A stretch of DNA of 64,000 nucleotides, from the NCBI GenBank assembly GCA_020630335.1, contig JAHDBN010000003.1:1-64000 (forward strand). The letters run 5' to 3'. This document shows positions 34,643 through 43,046 of the stretch, piece after piece. The notes below the pieces were generated by a model that saw only the letters and a list, made by a program, of their open reading frames with translations, made no database searches and was not told the origin of the DNA. The stretch is from Bacteriovoracaceae bacterium. Lineage in GTDB: Bacteria > Bdellovibrionota > Bacteriovoracia > Bacteriovoracales > Bacteriovoracaceae. The position numbers and the translations under genes were made by a program. Position 1 is the first letter of the stretch; each line of letters begins with the position of its first letter.

Positions 34643-35373
34643 GTACTGAAAAGTTAGTTTTTAGAGGTGAGAATTTACAAAAATCTTATAATTCAAGAAA
34701 GGTTGTAAAAGGTGTTAGTCTAGATATCACCCAAGGAGAAATCGTTGGATTACTAGGGCCTAATGGTGCAGGAAAAACGACAACTTTTTATATGATGGTT
34801 GGGTTAGTGAAATCTGATGAAGGTAGCATTCATTTAGGAGATTCTAATCTTACAACTTTTCCTCTTCATAAAAGAGCTAAAGATGGAATAGGATATTTAC
34901 CCCAAGAAGCATCTGTTTTTAGAGAACTTAGTGTGGAAGATAATATTTTATCAATTTTAGAAATAAGAAATGTTCGTAGAAAAAAAAGACAAAGTTTATT
35001 GGAGCAATTAATTGTAGATTTTAGTTTGCAAAAAGTGAGAAAATCTAAAGGCCGAGAACTCTCAGGTGGAGAGAGAAGAAGAGTCGAAATCGCTAGATGT
35101 TTAGCGCTTGAGCCCAAATTTGTTTTACTAGATGAGCCTTTTGCTGGGGTTGATCCAATTGCAGTTGCTGAGATACAAAATGTTGTAACAAGCTTAGTGA
35201 AAAAGAATATAGGTGTTTTAATTACAGATCATAGTGTGAGAGAAACATTAGGAATAGTAGATAGAGCTTATATTATGAATGAAGGTGAATTATTAATATC
35301 TGGAACGCCTCAGGAGATTGCTAATAACGAGTTAGCCAAAAAACATTATCTAGGTGAAGATTTTACTATTTAA
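34639..35373 (+). CDS. lptB: LPS export ABC transporter ATP-binding protein LptB
   Basis: The 244-aa ATPase has Walker [18 protein letters not shown], the Q-loop [11 protein letters not shown], signature [15 protein letters not shown], Walker [17 protein letters not shown] and the switch His in [11 protein letters not shown]. The [18 protein letters not shown] pattern and the end HYLGEDF are typical of LptB, which powers lipopolysaccharide extraction through LptFG. It stands in the conserved lptC-lptB-rpoN-hpf order. Confidence 0.95.
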   Translation: MSTEKLVFRGENLQKSYNSRKVVKGVSLDITQGEIVGLLGPNGAGKTTTFYMMVGLVKSDEGSIHLGDSNLTTFPLHKRAKDGIGYLPQEASVFRELSVEDNILSILEIRNVRRKKRQSLLEQLIVDFSLQKVRKSKGRELSGGERRRVEIARCLALEPKFVLLDEPFAGVDPIAVAEIQNVVTSLVKKNIGVLITDHSVRETLGIVDRAYIMNEGELLISGTPQEIANNELAKKHYLGEDFTI

Positions 35374-35445
35374 TTATCAGTAAGAATAAGTGGAGATCTT
35401 AATGTAAATCCTTAAAATTACGATATGTAATTTAAGGAGAGAAAT

Positions 35446-36894
35446 TTGTCTGTAAAATTAAAACAATCATTAAAACAAACTCAGCAACTGGCGATGACGC
35501 CACAGCTACAACAAGCAATTAAGCTTTTGACTCTAACACATTTAGAGATGACAAATTTAATTTCAGCGGAAATGGTTGAGAATCCTATGCTAGAAGAATT
35601 TGGTAACGATAGAGATAACGCTGAACTTGAGCAAGGAGATAAAGAGTTAAAAGATATAGAGAGTAAAGCTTCTGATTTTGATGCGCCTGATCTTGTTTCT
35701 AAGGATGATTTTGATTGGGAAAAATATCTTGCTAATACGAGTGAGAACTCCGGAGCTAAGTCAATGGTGGGGCCAGCTAGTTCTGAAGATGCTCCCAACT
35801 ATGAAAATATGGTTTCAAGCGATCAGAACCTTTATGATCATTTAGAGTGGCAAGCACGTATGAGAGAGTGGCCAGAAGAAGAACTCGTAGTGGCCATAGT
35901 TTTAATAAATTGTATTGATGAGGATGGTTTTTTAACTCAAGAGTTAGATGAAATTATTCAAGAGAATAAAATTTCACTAAAAAAAGAATTAGTTCAAGAT
36001 ATCTTGCAAACTATTCAAAAGTTTGATCCGGTTGGTTGTGGAAGTAAAGATACAAAAGATGCTTTAATTATTCAGGCAAGAGATCTTTTTGGTGAATCTG
36101 CTATTGTTGAAAAAGTGATTGAAGATCATTTAGAAGATATTTACAAGAAAAGATATACAAAAATTGCTGAAACCTTAAATTCAACTGAAGAAATTATAAA
36201 ACAAGCTGAATTATCTATAATGACTTTTCATCCTAGGCCTGGAAGGCTGATCTCATCAGAGCAAACTCATTATGTTGTGCCAGATATTTATATAAAAGAG
36301 GTTAGTGGGAAGTTTGTTGTTAAGCTTAATAACGAAGGTGTTCCTCGTTTAAGAATTTCAGGCTTATATAAATCATTATTAAAAAATAAAGATGATCCTC
36401 AAACGAAAGATTATGTGGAAGAGAAGCTTCGAAATGCCTTATGGCTTTTAAAATCAATTGGAAATAGACAGAAAACAATAGTTAAAGTTGCTGAAGCAAT
36501 CATTGAGCATCAACCAGATTTTTTTGCTAAAGGAGCAGAATATCTAAGGCCTATGATTTTAAAAGATATCGCTGGTGTTATTGGAATGCATGAATCGACT
36601 GTATCAAGAGTAACTACCAATAAATTTGTACACACACCCCTTGGGACTTTTGAGTTGAAATATTTCTTTAGCTCTGGAGTAGGTGGAAAAGATGGTGGGC
36701 TTGATATCGCAGCTGAGAGTTTAAAGTTAAAAATTAAAGGACTGATCTCGAAAGAAGATCAAGCTAGGCCTTTATCGGATCAAAAAATTGCCACTTTGCT
36801 CGGAAATTCAGGAATTAAGGTTGCTAGAAGAACAGTAGCTAAGTATCGAGAATCATTGGGAATACTATCTTCTTCTCAAAGAAAAGTTAAATAG
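35446..36894 (+). CDS. rpoN: RNA polymerase sigma-54 factor RpoN
   Basis: The start is a TTG at 35446 preceded by AAGGAGAG. The 482-aa protein has the Gln-rich activator region (LKQTQQLAMTPQLQQAIKLL), an acidic linker, the core-binding domain (FDPVGCGSKD), HTH region IAGVIGMHESTVSRVTTNKF, and the RpoN box ARRTVAKYRESLGI at the C terminus. It directs transcription from -24/-12 promoters with enhancer-binding activators. It follows lptB by 72 bases with its own RBS. Confidence 0.95.
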   Translation: MSVKLKQSLKQTQQLAMTPQLQQAIKLLTLTHLEMTNLISAEMVENPMLEEFGNDRDNAELEQGDKELKDIESKASDFDAPDLVSKDDFDWEKYLANTSENSGAKSMVGPASSEDAPNYENMVSSDQNLYDHLEWQARMREWPEEELVVAIVLINCIDEDGFLTQELDEIIQENKISLKKELVQDILQTIQKFDPVGCGSKDTKDALIIQARDLFGESAIVEKVIEDHLEDIYKKRYTKIAETLNSTEEIIKQAELSIMTFHPRPGRLISSEQTHYVVPDIYIKEVSGKFVVKLNNEGVPRLRISGLYKSLLKNKDDPQTKDYVEEKLRNALWLLKSIGNRQKTIVKVAEAIIEHQPDFFAKGAEYLRPMILKDIAGVIGMHESTVSRVTTNKFVHTPLGTFELKYFFSSGVGGKDGGLDIAAESLKLKIKGLISKEDQARPLSDQKIATLLGNSGIKVARRTVAKYRESLGILSSSQRKVK

Positions 36895-36952
36895 TCAGTT
36901 AAAATGTAACTTGGAATGAATTCCACATTGTTCATCAAGGGAGAGAAGCAAT

Positions 36953-37351
36953 ATGAGAGTCAAAACTTGTTACAAGAACCTTAAAACTTCTAAGTTTTTG
37001 GATGGAAGAGTTAAGGAAGAAGCTGAAAAAATTTCACAAATTTATGGTCAGAAGCTAAATGTTAATGTCATTTTTAAAAAGAAAAGTTCAGGCAAATACG
37101 AAACTTTTCTAAGTCTTAAAGATAAAAAAAATCAGTACCACGCAACCAATATACATGAAAATCTCTTAATTGCCTTAAATGAGTCCTTTGGGAAAGTAAA
37201 AAATCAAATCACCAAGAAAAGAGCAAAGTTTAAGAACAAGATTAATAAGAGAAATTTAAATAATGCTAAACACACAGGAATCTTTCGTTTGATTAAGAAT
37301 GAAGAACAAGCGCAGGATTCTTTTTATCAAGAGTTAGATCTAGCATCTTAA
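36953..37351 (+). CDS. hpf: short ribosome hibernation promoting factor (HPF/RaiA family)
   Basis: The 132-aa protein occupies the classic slot after rpoN. Its N-terminal ~100 residues fit the HPF/YfiA fold (LKTSKFLDGRVKEEAEKI, LNVNVIFKKKSSGKYETFLS, NLLIALNESFGKVKNQITKK) and the end is a basic tail. It lacks the long-form dimerisation domain. HPF binds the decoding centre of idle 30S subunits in stationary phase. RBS GGGAGAG precedes the ATG; a terminator follows. Confidence 0.85.
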   Translation: MRVKTCYKNLKTSKFLDGRVKEEAEKISQIYGQKLNVNVIFKKKSSGKYETFLSLKDKKNQYHATNIHENLLIALNESFGKVKNQITKKRAKFKNKINKRNLNNAKHTGIFRLIKNEEQAQDSFYQELDLAS

Positions 37352-37405
37352 CGCTTGAAACGTTTCAAGACTCGTCTAAACATTTTGAGTCACATCAAAA
37401 AAGTT

Positions 37406-37434
37406 AAAGGGGCATGGATCCGCCCCTTTCTTTT
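37406..37434 (+). terminator. rho-independent terminator after hpf
   Basis: AAAGGGGC (37406-37413) and GCCCCTTT (37422-37429) form an 8-bp stem with an 8-base loop, followed by CTTTT. It closes the lptC-lptB-rpoN-hpf unit. Confidence 0.85.
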
Positions 37435-37583
37435 CAATGAATCTCACGAACTGCCAACTATATTTGTAATCTAATTTTTCTTTCTGACTTGAAAATACCT
37501 AGAATTACGTAAAGAAACCTCACCTTACTAAACTACATGTTTTAATTAACTAATTTTAAATATTTGATCTTGGGAAGGTGAAA

Positions 37584-38552
37584 ATGAAAAGACTGCTAAA
37601 ACTATTGACTATAAGTTCTATACTAATATCTTGTTCAAAAAAAGAAGACTCACATGTTCTAGCTGATAATGTTTATCATATAGAGACAGAACAAGAAGAT
37701 GTTATTCAATATTTAAGTTTTGATAAAAAAGTAAAAACTTTTAATGTCCATATGCTTGTGAATGAAAGATCTGAGTATAATGATATTTTAGAAACTAAAG
37801 TTTATGTAAAAGCCATCTATAATATTGAAAGTATATCTCAAGATATTTTTCATTTGATCTTTTCTCACTATCATGGACAAGAAGATTGTGATGTCAATGA
37901 TAGAGTTTCTGGGAATCACACAGAATCAATGAAAGTCGAGTTAAAAGAAGTTCAAGAGACTGGTGATTTAGCATTGCTTACCAAAAGCATTAATGGAGAG
38001 TCGGTAGAGGGGACTTGGAGTATCTTAAAAAAGTCATCAAAGACGCAAGCGAACCTGGAGTCAGAGATCTTTACTGATTCATTAAACAATACATCAGGGA
38101 GATTATGTATTTCAGATGAGGATGATGATGGTGATGGAGTCATAAATAAAGATGATGAATGTAAGGATATTCAAGGAGTAGCCTCGTTAGAAGGATGCCC
38201 ATTTACAGAAGATAACCTCGTCAATAATTGCAATGGACAATTGGAGGGAAGTGAGATTGTAGATGCGAAGTTATATAAAAGAGAGCTATTAACTGAACTT
38301 ATGGGAAGTTGTGATGATGAAGAAAATATGATTATTGCTACTTTGACTTGTGCTCGAACAGACTTTGACGTTGAAGATGATGGCGAGATTGATCACTCAC
38401 AATTGGACTGGGTAAATGAAGTAGGAGAAAAAGTGTTCTCTGAAGAAGTTGGTCTAAAAGGTTTCTGTTCTCATACAGAGTCTAGAACTAGTTTTATAAG
38501 AACACTTTTAGATCCTAAAGTTTCTATATTTGACTTGTCATGGATTTATTAA
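37584..38552 (+). CDS. lipoprotein with a thrombospondin-3-type calcium motif
   Basis: The ATG at 37584 is used because GGAAGG lies 5 bases upstream; a GTG two codons earlier is less likely. The lipobox is ISSILISC. The ~320-aa protein has a beta-rich first half, then DEDDDGDGVINKDDECKD near residue 182, a TSP3-like Asp repeat that would bind calcium, and a Cys-containing C-terminal part. The family is not recognised. It is likely an outer-membrane surface lipoprotein. Its stop overlaps the convergent gene by 4 bases. Confidence 0.7.
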   Translation: MKRLLKLLTISSILISCSKKEDSHVLADNVYHIETEQEDVIQYLSFDKKVKTFNVHMLVNERSEYNDILETKVYVKAIYNIESISQDIFHLIFSHYHGQEDCDVNDRVSGNHTESMKVELKEVQETGDLALLTKSINGESVEGTWSILKKSSKTQANLESEIFTDSLNNTSGRLCISDEDDDGDGVINKDDECKDIQGVASLEGCPFTEDNLVNNCNGQLEGSEIVDAKLYKRELLTELMGSCDDEENMIIATLTCARTDFDVEDDGEIDHSQLDWVNEVGEKVFSEEVGLKGFCSHTESRTSFIRTLLDPKVSIFDLSWIY

Positions 38553-38836
38553 CAATCAGGAGCAAAGATAAAGCCTCGGAAAGCTTTTTTTAATTCATCA
38601 TGACATTCTATTAAGTTTTTTGTATCTCTATGACAAAGATCATGGTTCAGGCATTCTTGAGTATAAGGACGATTAGTACCAAAGCAGTCTTTTCCACAAG
38701 CACCAAGACAAGAGTCTCCGCCAACTTGAACCTCTTTGCGAATAGTTATTTCTTTAAAAGTATATTCAGCAAATCTCGCTTTACCTTTGAATTCACATAT
38801 ATCCTGAAAACCTAAAAAAAAGAGTAGTCCTATCAT
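38549..38836 (-). CDS. small secreted Cys-rich phospholipase-A2-like protein
   Basis: The 95-aa protein has a short hydrophobic leader (MIGLLFFLGF) and a compact Cys-rich domain: GDSCLGACGKDCFG, then YTQECLNHDLCHRD and a further ECHDELKKAF. The C-x-x-HD-x-C pattern is the active-site helix of phospholipases A2, where His and Asp act together, and the upstream CG-x-x-C resembles their calcium loop. The similarity is short and by eye; a structural Cys-rich protein is an alternative. Confidence 0.45.
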   Translation of the reverse strand: MIGLLFFLGFQDICEFKGKARFAEYTFKEITIRKEVQVGGDSCLGACGKDCFGTNRPYTQECLNHDLCHRDTKNLIECHDELKKAFRGFIFAPDC

Positions 38837-38885
38837 GAAAAAGAAATAGCAAGGGGAGTAATTCTTGTCAAAATATTAAGAGTTA

Positions 38886-39152
38886 TTAATCATGACAACA
38901 AGAATCATCATGATCATGAATCTCTTGATCGAGGCTTGCAGCATATTCCTCTTTTTGATCATCAGATATTTGAAGTTCATTAATGAGAGTTTCAGGGACT
39001 CCTGGTTTAATAAAATCAAATTCGACGCCCATACTTTCTAGATCTTTGGCGAAATCATAAGCTTTATCTGCTTGATCTACAGGACATGAGAAGAGCACTT
39101 CGCCAGAATTCTTTTCAATTAATTGAATTTTAGAGTTCATAAACTTGATCAT
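38886..39152 (-). CDS. small protein with a His/Cys/Asp-rich C-terminal metal-binding tail
   Basis: The 88-aa cytoplasmic protein has a small alpha/beta domain (IQLIEKNSGEVLFSCPVDQ; DFAKDLESMGVEFDFIKPG) and ends HDHDDSCCHD, a likely metal ligand cluster. An internal ATG four codons later is a possible start. No family is recognised. It is divergent from the 39184 gene, 31 bases away. A metal chaperone or sensor role would be a guess. Confidence 0.6.
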   Translation of the reverse strand: MIKFMNSKIQLIEKNSGEVLFSCPVDQADKAYDFAKDLESMGVEFDFIKPGVPETLINELQISDDQKEEYAASLDQEIHDHDDSCCHD

Positions 39153-39183
39153 AATTTAAAAAATCGCTATAAGAAAGAAGGAA

Positions 39184-39513
39184 ATGAAAAAGTTAGAAAA
39201 TATTCTTTATATTAATTCAAATGGAATAGAGACGTCTTTGTTTAAAGCTTTGGTTGGAAAAAAGTTTAAAATTTATGATTATTCTAGTACTCAAGATCTT
39301 TCAAATTTTATTATTGATGATTTGAATGCGGATATTATTCTTCTAAGTGATGACCTTTTAGATGAGAAAAATTTCGTAGAAATTTTAAAAGATAAAAAGA
39401 ATCTTTATGTTATGAGTTCTAAGGAAAGTAGTGGGTATTCTATATTTAAGATGCCAGTTGAAGCTACTCAGCTGTGTGATAAGTTAGAAGAGCTTTATAG
39501 AAAAGATCGATAA
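39184..39513 (+). CDS. small response-regulator-like protein, degenerate
   Basis: The 109-aa protein has the alternating strand-helix order of a receiver domain (ILYINSNGIETSLFKALVGKKF; LNADIILLSDD; LYVMSSKESSG; IFKMPVEATQLCDKLEEL). The acidic cluster for phosphorylation is missing and the position of the phospho-Asp is occupied by S/D in ILLSDD, so it probably cannot work as a normal receiver. AAGGAA precedes the ATG. It overlaps the convergent gene by 19 bases. The fold assignment is tentative. Confidence 0.5.
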   Translation: MKKLENILYINSNGIETSLFKALVGKKFKIYDYSSTQDLSNFIIDDLNADIILLSDDLLDEKNFVEILKDKKNLYVMSSKESSGYSIFKMPVEATQLCDKLEELYRKDR

Positions 39514-39983
39514 AGATATTTTTCTCCATCCCAATAGGTTTCACTAATTATTCTTCCATCGATTTTAGGGGTTTTTGCTTGGACAACAAATATGCGCCCA
39601 TCTTTTTCAATGTGACTATCTACTAATTTGTATTTAAACCATGGAGTGGAACTCAAAAGAGAAAGGTCAAGACTCTGATAATTTTCATTCAACTTTGTTT
39701 CTTCAGGTAAATGAATAATGCCATTTTCTTGAGAAATATTTAAATCTTTAGCAGAACAAAGCATTCCAAAAGATTTCATTCCCCTTAGTTCTCCAATCTC
39801 GATTCTTTTACCAGAAGGTAGAGTTGCGCCAACTTGAGCTATAATAGAAATCATTCCTTCTGCTACATTGCTAGCACCACAGATGACTTGAAGTTCTTCA
39901 CTGCCAGTCGAAACAGTACATACATTTAATTTGGAAGCATCAGGATGTTTAGAAACAGAAACAATTTTACAAGTCGAAATCAT
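39495..39983 (-). CDS. stand-alone tRNA-binding OB-fold domain protein (YtpR/PheT-N type)
   Basis: The 162-aa protein is almost entirely an EMAP/PheT-type tRNA-binding domain: SKHPDASKLNVCTVSTG, LQVICGASNVAEGM, LPSGKRIEIGELRGMKSFGM and LCSAKDLNI. The same motif heads the beta chain of phenylalanyl-tRNA synthetase, but no synthetase follows. Stand-alone forms such as YtpR and Trbp111 bind tRNA non-specifically. It precedes nothing on its strand but follows hflX's start by 26 bases in the same direction. Confidence 0.8.
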   Translation of the reverse strand: MISTCKIVSVSKHPDASKLNVCTVSTGSEELQVICGASNVAEGMISIIAQVGATLPSGKRIEIGELRGMKSFGMLCSAKDLNISQENGIIHLPEETKLNENYQSLDLSLLSSTPWFKYKLVDSHIEKDGRIFVVQAKTPKIDGRIISETYWDGEKYLYRSFL

Positions 39984-40008
39984 AATTATTTTTATAAGAA
40001 ATAAGGCC

Positions 40009-41322
40009 TTACGTAAAGAGTTTCTCTTTGTCTTCAGGACTTAAAGCAAAATCTTTAATTCCTATCTTTTGAAATAAATGATCTGGAGTTCTTATTCTAT
40101 AATAAATCCCATTCTCGTGATTTGTTCTTTTTTCGATATTAGTAAATTTTTCAATTTTAGAATGAACATTTCCCTTGGCATAAGGGACAAAAAGATCTTG
40201 ATGGATTTGTTTATCTAGAAAGTAATCGATAATTTCTTTTCTGAGATTTAATACATCTGAGTCATCCATCGCAGAAATAATATGAGAGTTAGGATATTTT
40301 CTAATCTTCACTTTAGCTTTCAATAAGTTTTCAGCCTGATCTTTCTTATTAAAAATATAAATTCTTTCTTTTTTTCCCAAGTCCAATTCATCTAAAACTT
40401 GATTAGTAGTTTCTATATGCTTTTCTAAGTGCGGATCTGAGATATCAACAACGATTAAAAGTAAATCTGCTTCATCTATAGATTCTAAAGTTGTTTTAAA
40501 ACCTTCAATCAAAGTGTTGGGTAGATTGGAAAGAAATCCAACTGTATCAATTAAGATTAAAGGTGGTTTTGTATCTGGAGTCAGAGTTCTAAAAGTAGAG
40601 TCAACCGTAGCAAAGAGTTTATTCTCAGAAATCGTATCAACTTTGCAAAGTCTATTGAGGATTGAAGATTTCCCAGCGTTTGTATATCCAACAAGAGCAG
40701 CTGTTAAGGTAGAATTTTCTCTTTTCTTTCTTCGCTCCTTTCTTGAAACCTTAAGCCCTTTTAATTGTTTTTCATAAGCAAGAATTTTTTTTCTTACTAT
40801 TCTTCTATCTAACTCTAATTGTTGCTCTCCTTCTCCTTTCAAACCAATTCCACCTTTTTGCTTGGAAAAGTGGGTCCAAAGAGAAGTTAGTCTTGGAAGA
40901 AGATACTTTAGTTTAGAAATTTCAATTTGAATTCTGGCTTCATTACTCCTGGCATGAAGAGAAAAAATCTGAAGAATAACTTGGCATCGATCAAAAACTT
41001 TAAAACCTGTAATTTTAGAAATATTCCTCATTTGACTTGCAGTAAGTTCAAAATCGAAAACGAGAAAGTCTGCATTCTCTGATTTTGCTTCATTTGCAAT
41101 CTCTTCAAGTTTTCCTCGACCTAAGATAGTAGCAGATTCAATTTTCTTTTTATTTTGTGTCGCATCGCCTATGCAATCAACTTCTAAAGTTCTGAGTAAT
41201 TCTTTTAATTCTAAAAGAGATCTTTGAGATTCTTGAATTGTTTCATGGCCATCAAACTTTTCAGATACAACTGTAACCGCAAAAGCTCGTTCATGTTTTT
41301 TTACATCATAGACTAATTCCAT
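40009..41322 (-). CDS. hflX: GTPase HflX
   Basis: The 437-aa protein has the HflX N-terminal domain (RTLEVDCIGDATQNKKKIES; GRGKLEEIANEAK; FELTASQMRNI), the coiled segment with GGIGLKGEGEQQLELDRR, and G1 ALVGYTNAGKSSILNRL, G3 DTVGFLSNLP and G4 FNKKDQAE. HflX splits stalled ribosomes and rescues them under heat stress. The sequence is complete. Confidence 0.95.
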   Translation of the reverse strand: MELVYDVKKHERAFAVTVVSEKFDGHETIQESQRSLLELKELLRTLEVDCIGDATQNKKKIESATILGRGKLEEIANEAKSENADFLVFDFELTASQMRNISKITGFKVFDRCQVILQIFSLHARSNEARIQIEISKLKYLLPRLTSLWTHFSKQKGGIGLKGEGEQQLELDRRIVRKKILAYEKQLKGLKVSRKERRKKRENSTLTAALVGYTNAGKSSILNRLCKVDTISENKLFATVDSTFRTLTPDTKPPLILIDTVGFLSNLPNTLIEGFKTTLESIDEADLLLIVVDISDPHLEKHIETTNQVLDELDLGKKERIYIFNKKDQAENLLKAKVKIRKYPNSHIISAMDDSDVLNLRKEIIDYFLDKQIHQDLFVPYAKGNVHSKIEKFTNIEKRTNHENGIYYRIRTPDHLFQKIGIKDFALSPEDKEKLFT

Positions 41323-41385
41323 TGTTTTTTATTTAATCATGCTTTCTAGTTATACTCAATGCCTTTTTCGGACTATGATGAGTTC

Positions 41386-42165
41386 ATGTTTATATTCAAT
41401 GGGCATTTTTCCAACTCTGTTCCGAGTATTCCTTACAATCGAGGAATGAAGTTTGGTGAAACGGTGTTTACTAGTTTTTTACTGAGAAACGGAAAAGTCA
41501 TTGGGCTTGAAAGTCATAAGAATCGATTAAAGAAATCACTAAAACTTCTTTACCCAGAATTAGAAATTCCTTCTAATACTTTTGAGTTTTTAAAAAAATT
41601 ACCTCAAATAGGAGTTTATAAAGTTCGAGTGAATTTTTTTGCAGATTTATATAAAAATTTGGTTCTATCATTAGTGGAGTTAGCAGAACTCGAGAATCAT
41701 TTTTTTAATAAAAATGAAAATTTAAAAGTTATTACTAAAATTCATCATTTAGAAACAAATCTCAATTTATCAAAATTAAAGTATACAAATTATGCTCTTA
41801 CAAATCTTATGAGTGAAAACAATAATGACGTTTTAAAAATGAATGAAAAGAAGGAAGTATTTGAACTAAGCACTAGTAATATTTTATTTTTAAAGAATGA
41901 GAAATTCATCTTGCCTAAAGGGAATTATCTAAAAGGAATAGGCCTTGATTATTTTATAGAGTTTGTTGGTTCAGATCATGTTCACGAAAGAAGAGTTCAA
42001 TATTCAGAGATAAAAGAAATGAATGGGGCTTTAAGTTTAAACGCTGTACGCTTTCTTAGAGAGATTTTGTCTATTGATAATATTGATATGAAGAACAACA
42101 ATCTTTTTTCTTTAAGAGAAAAGTTTAAAGATTTTTTGATAAAAAAAGAGAAGAATATATGTTAG
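41386..42165 (+). CDS. class IV aminotransferase (PabC/BCAT-like)
   Basis: The start at 41386 (MFIFNGHFSNS) fits the family N terminus; an in-frame ATG at 41359 adds nine residues and lies only 2 bases after a TATACT box, so it may precede the transcription start. Key parts are PYNRGMKFGETVFTSF, the PLP Lys in LSKLKYTNYAL and ELSTSNILFL with Glu. It may be aminodeoxychorismate lyase or a D-amino-acid/branched-chain aminotransferase; the sequence does not decide. It overlaps the next gene by 7 bases. Confidence 0.75.
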   Translation: MFIFNGHFSNSVPSIPYNRGMKFGETVFTSFLLRNGKVIGLESHKNRLKKSLKLLYPELEIPSNTFEFLKKLPQIGVYKVRVNFFADLYKNLVLSLVELAELENHFFNKNENLKVITKIHHLETNLNLSKLKYTNYALTNLMSENNNDVLKMNEKKEVFELSTSNILFLKNEKFILPKGNYLKGIGLDYFIEFVGSDHVHERRVQYSEIKEMNGALSLNAVRFLREILSIDNIDMKNNNLFSLREKFKDFLIKKEKNIC

Positions 42166-42953
42166 AGAAAATTGAATCCGTACTATTAGAAGCTTCAGAT
42201 CTTATTTTAAGATACCAAAAAGAAATTAGTAGTTTAGATGTTCAAGAAAAAAAGGGAGAAGGTGTTTTATCAGAAGCGGATCTCGCAAGTGAGAAAATTT
42301 TAAAAGAAGGTGTTCTGAAAATTTTTCCCACGCACGATATTTTAAGTGAAGAAGATTTTTTCTTTTCAAAAAAAAATATGGAAGATATTAACAAAGAGAA
42401 TCTTTGGTTAATTGATCCAATTGATGGAACTAATAATTATCTTGCAGGTTTTCATCACTATTCTATTTCAGTAGCTTATATGAAGAATGGAGAAGTGGAG
42501 TTTGGCGCAGTTATGAAGCCTTCAACACAAAGAATTTATTATGCTCATAAAGCAAAGGGAGCTTTTATAAAGGATCCTAACCAAGTTCCTAAAAAAATAA
42601 CCGGCCCAGATATTTCTAAGAAAGAAAATTCTTTGAGTTTAATTACTTGTCTTTCTCGCTTGAGTAAATACCCATCTAAAATGGATCAATTTGTTAAGGC
42701 AAATAAAAGGTGTCGATCGGTAAGAAGGTTAGGAAGTGCTGCTCTTGATTTATGTCTAGTTGCTGAGGGGATATTTGATGGTTTTTGGGAGAGTGAGTTA
42801 AAGCCTTGGGATATTGCAGCAGGAGGGTTAATTTGTCAGGAAGCTGGATTAAATGTGCATAATTTTAATCAAAGAGGCTTTGATGTCTTCTCTTATGGAA
42901 TTATTGCTAGAAGAGAACAAGATTTTGATTTGTTTCAGTCAATTATAAACTAA
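42159..42953 (+). CDS. inositol monophosphatase family phosphatase
   Basis: The 264-aa protein has both metal-site motifs: LSEEDFFF and LIDPIDGTNNYLAGFHHYS (D-P-I-D-G-T), and the C-terminal ELKPWDIAAGGLICQEAG. Members include SuhB (inositol phosphates) and CysQ (3'-phosphoadenosine phosphates). Ordinary length and intact residues indicate an active Mg-dependent phosphatase, substrate unassigned. It is coupled to the aminotransferase by overlap. Confidence 0.85.
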   Translation: MLEKIESVLLEASDLILRYQKEISSLDVQEKKGEGVLSEADLASEKILKEGVLKIFPTHDILSEEDFFFSKKNMEDINKENLWLIDPIDGTNNYLAGFHHYSISVAYMKNGEVEFGAVMKPSTQRIYYAHKAKGAFIKDPNQVPKKITGPDISKKENSLSLITCLSRLSKYPSKMDQFVKANKRCRSVRRLGSAALDLCLVAEGIFDGFWESELKPWDIAAGGLICQEAGLNVHNFNQRGFDVFSYGIIARREQDFDLFQSIIN

Positions 42954-43046
42954 AAATTTGCCCCTATAAAAAAGTTTCCTCCTCCTTGCTTGCGCACTGC
43001 AGAATATTTAGAATAATAGGACTAATGATTATCTCAGGAGGAGTTT

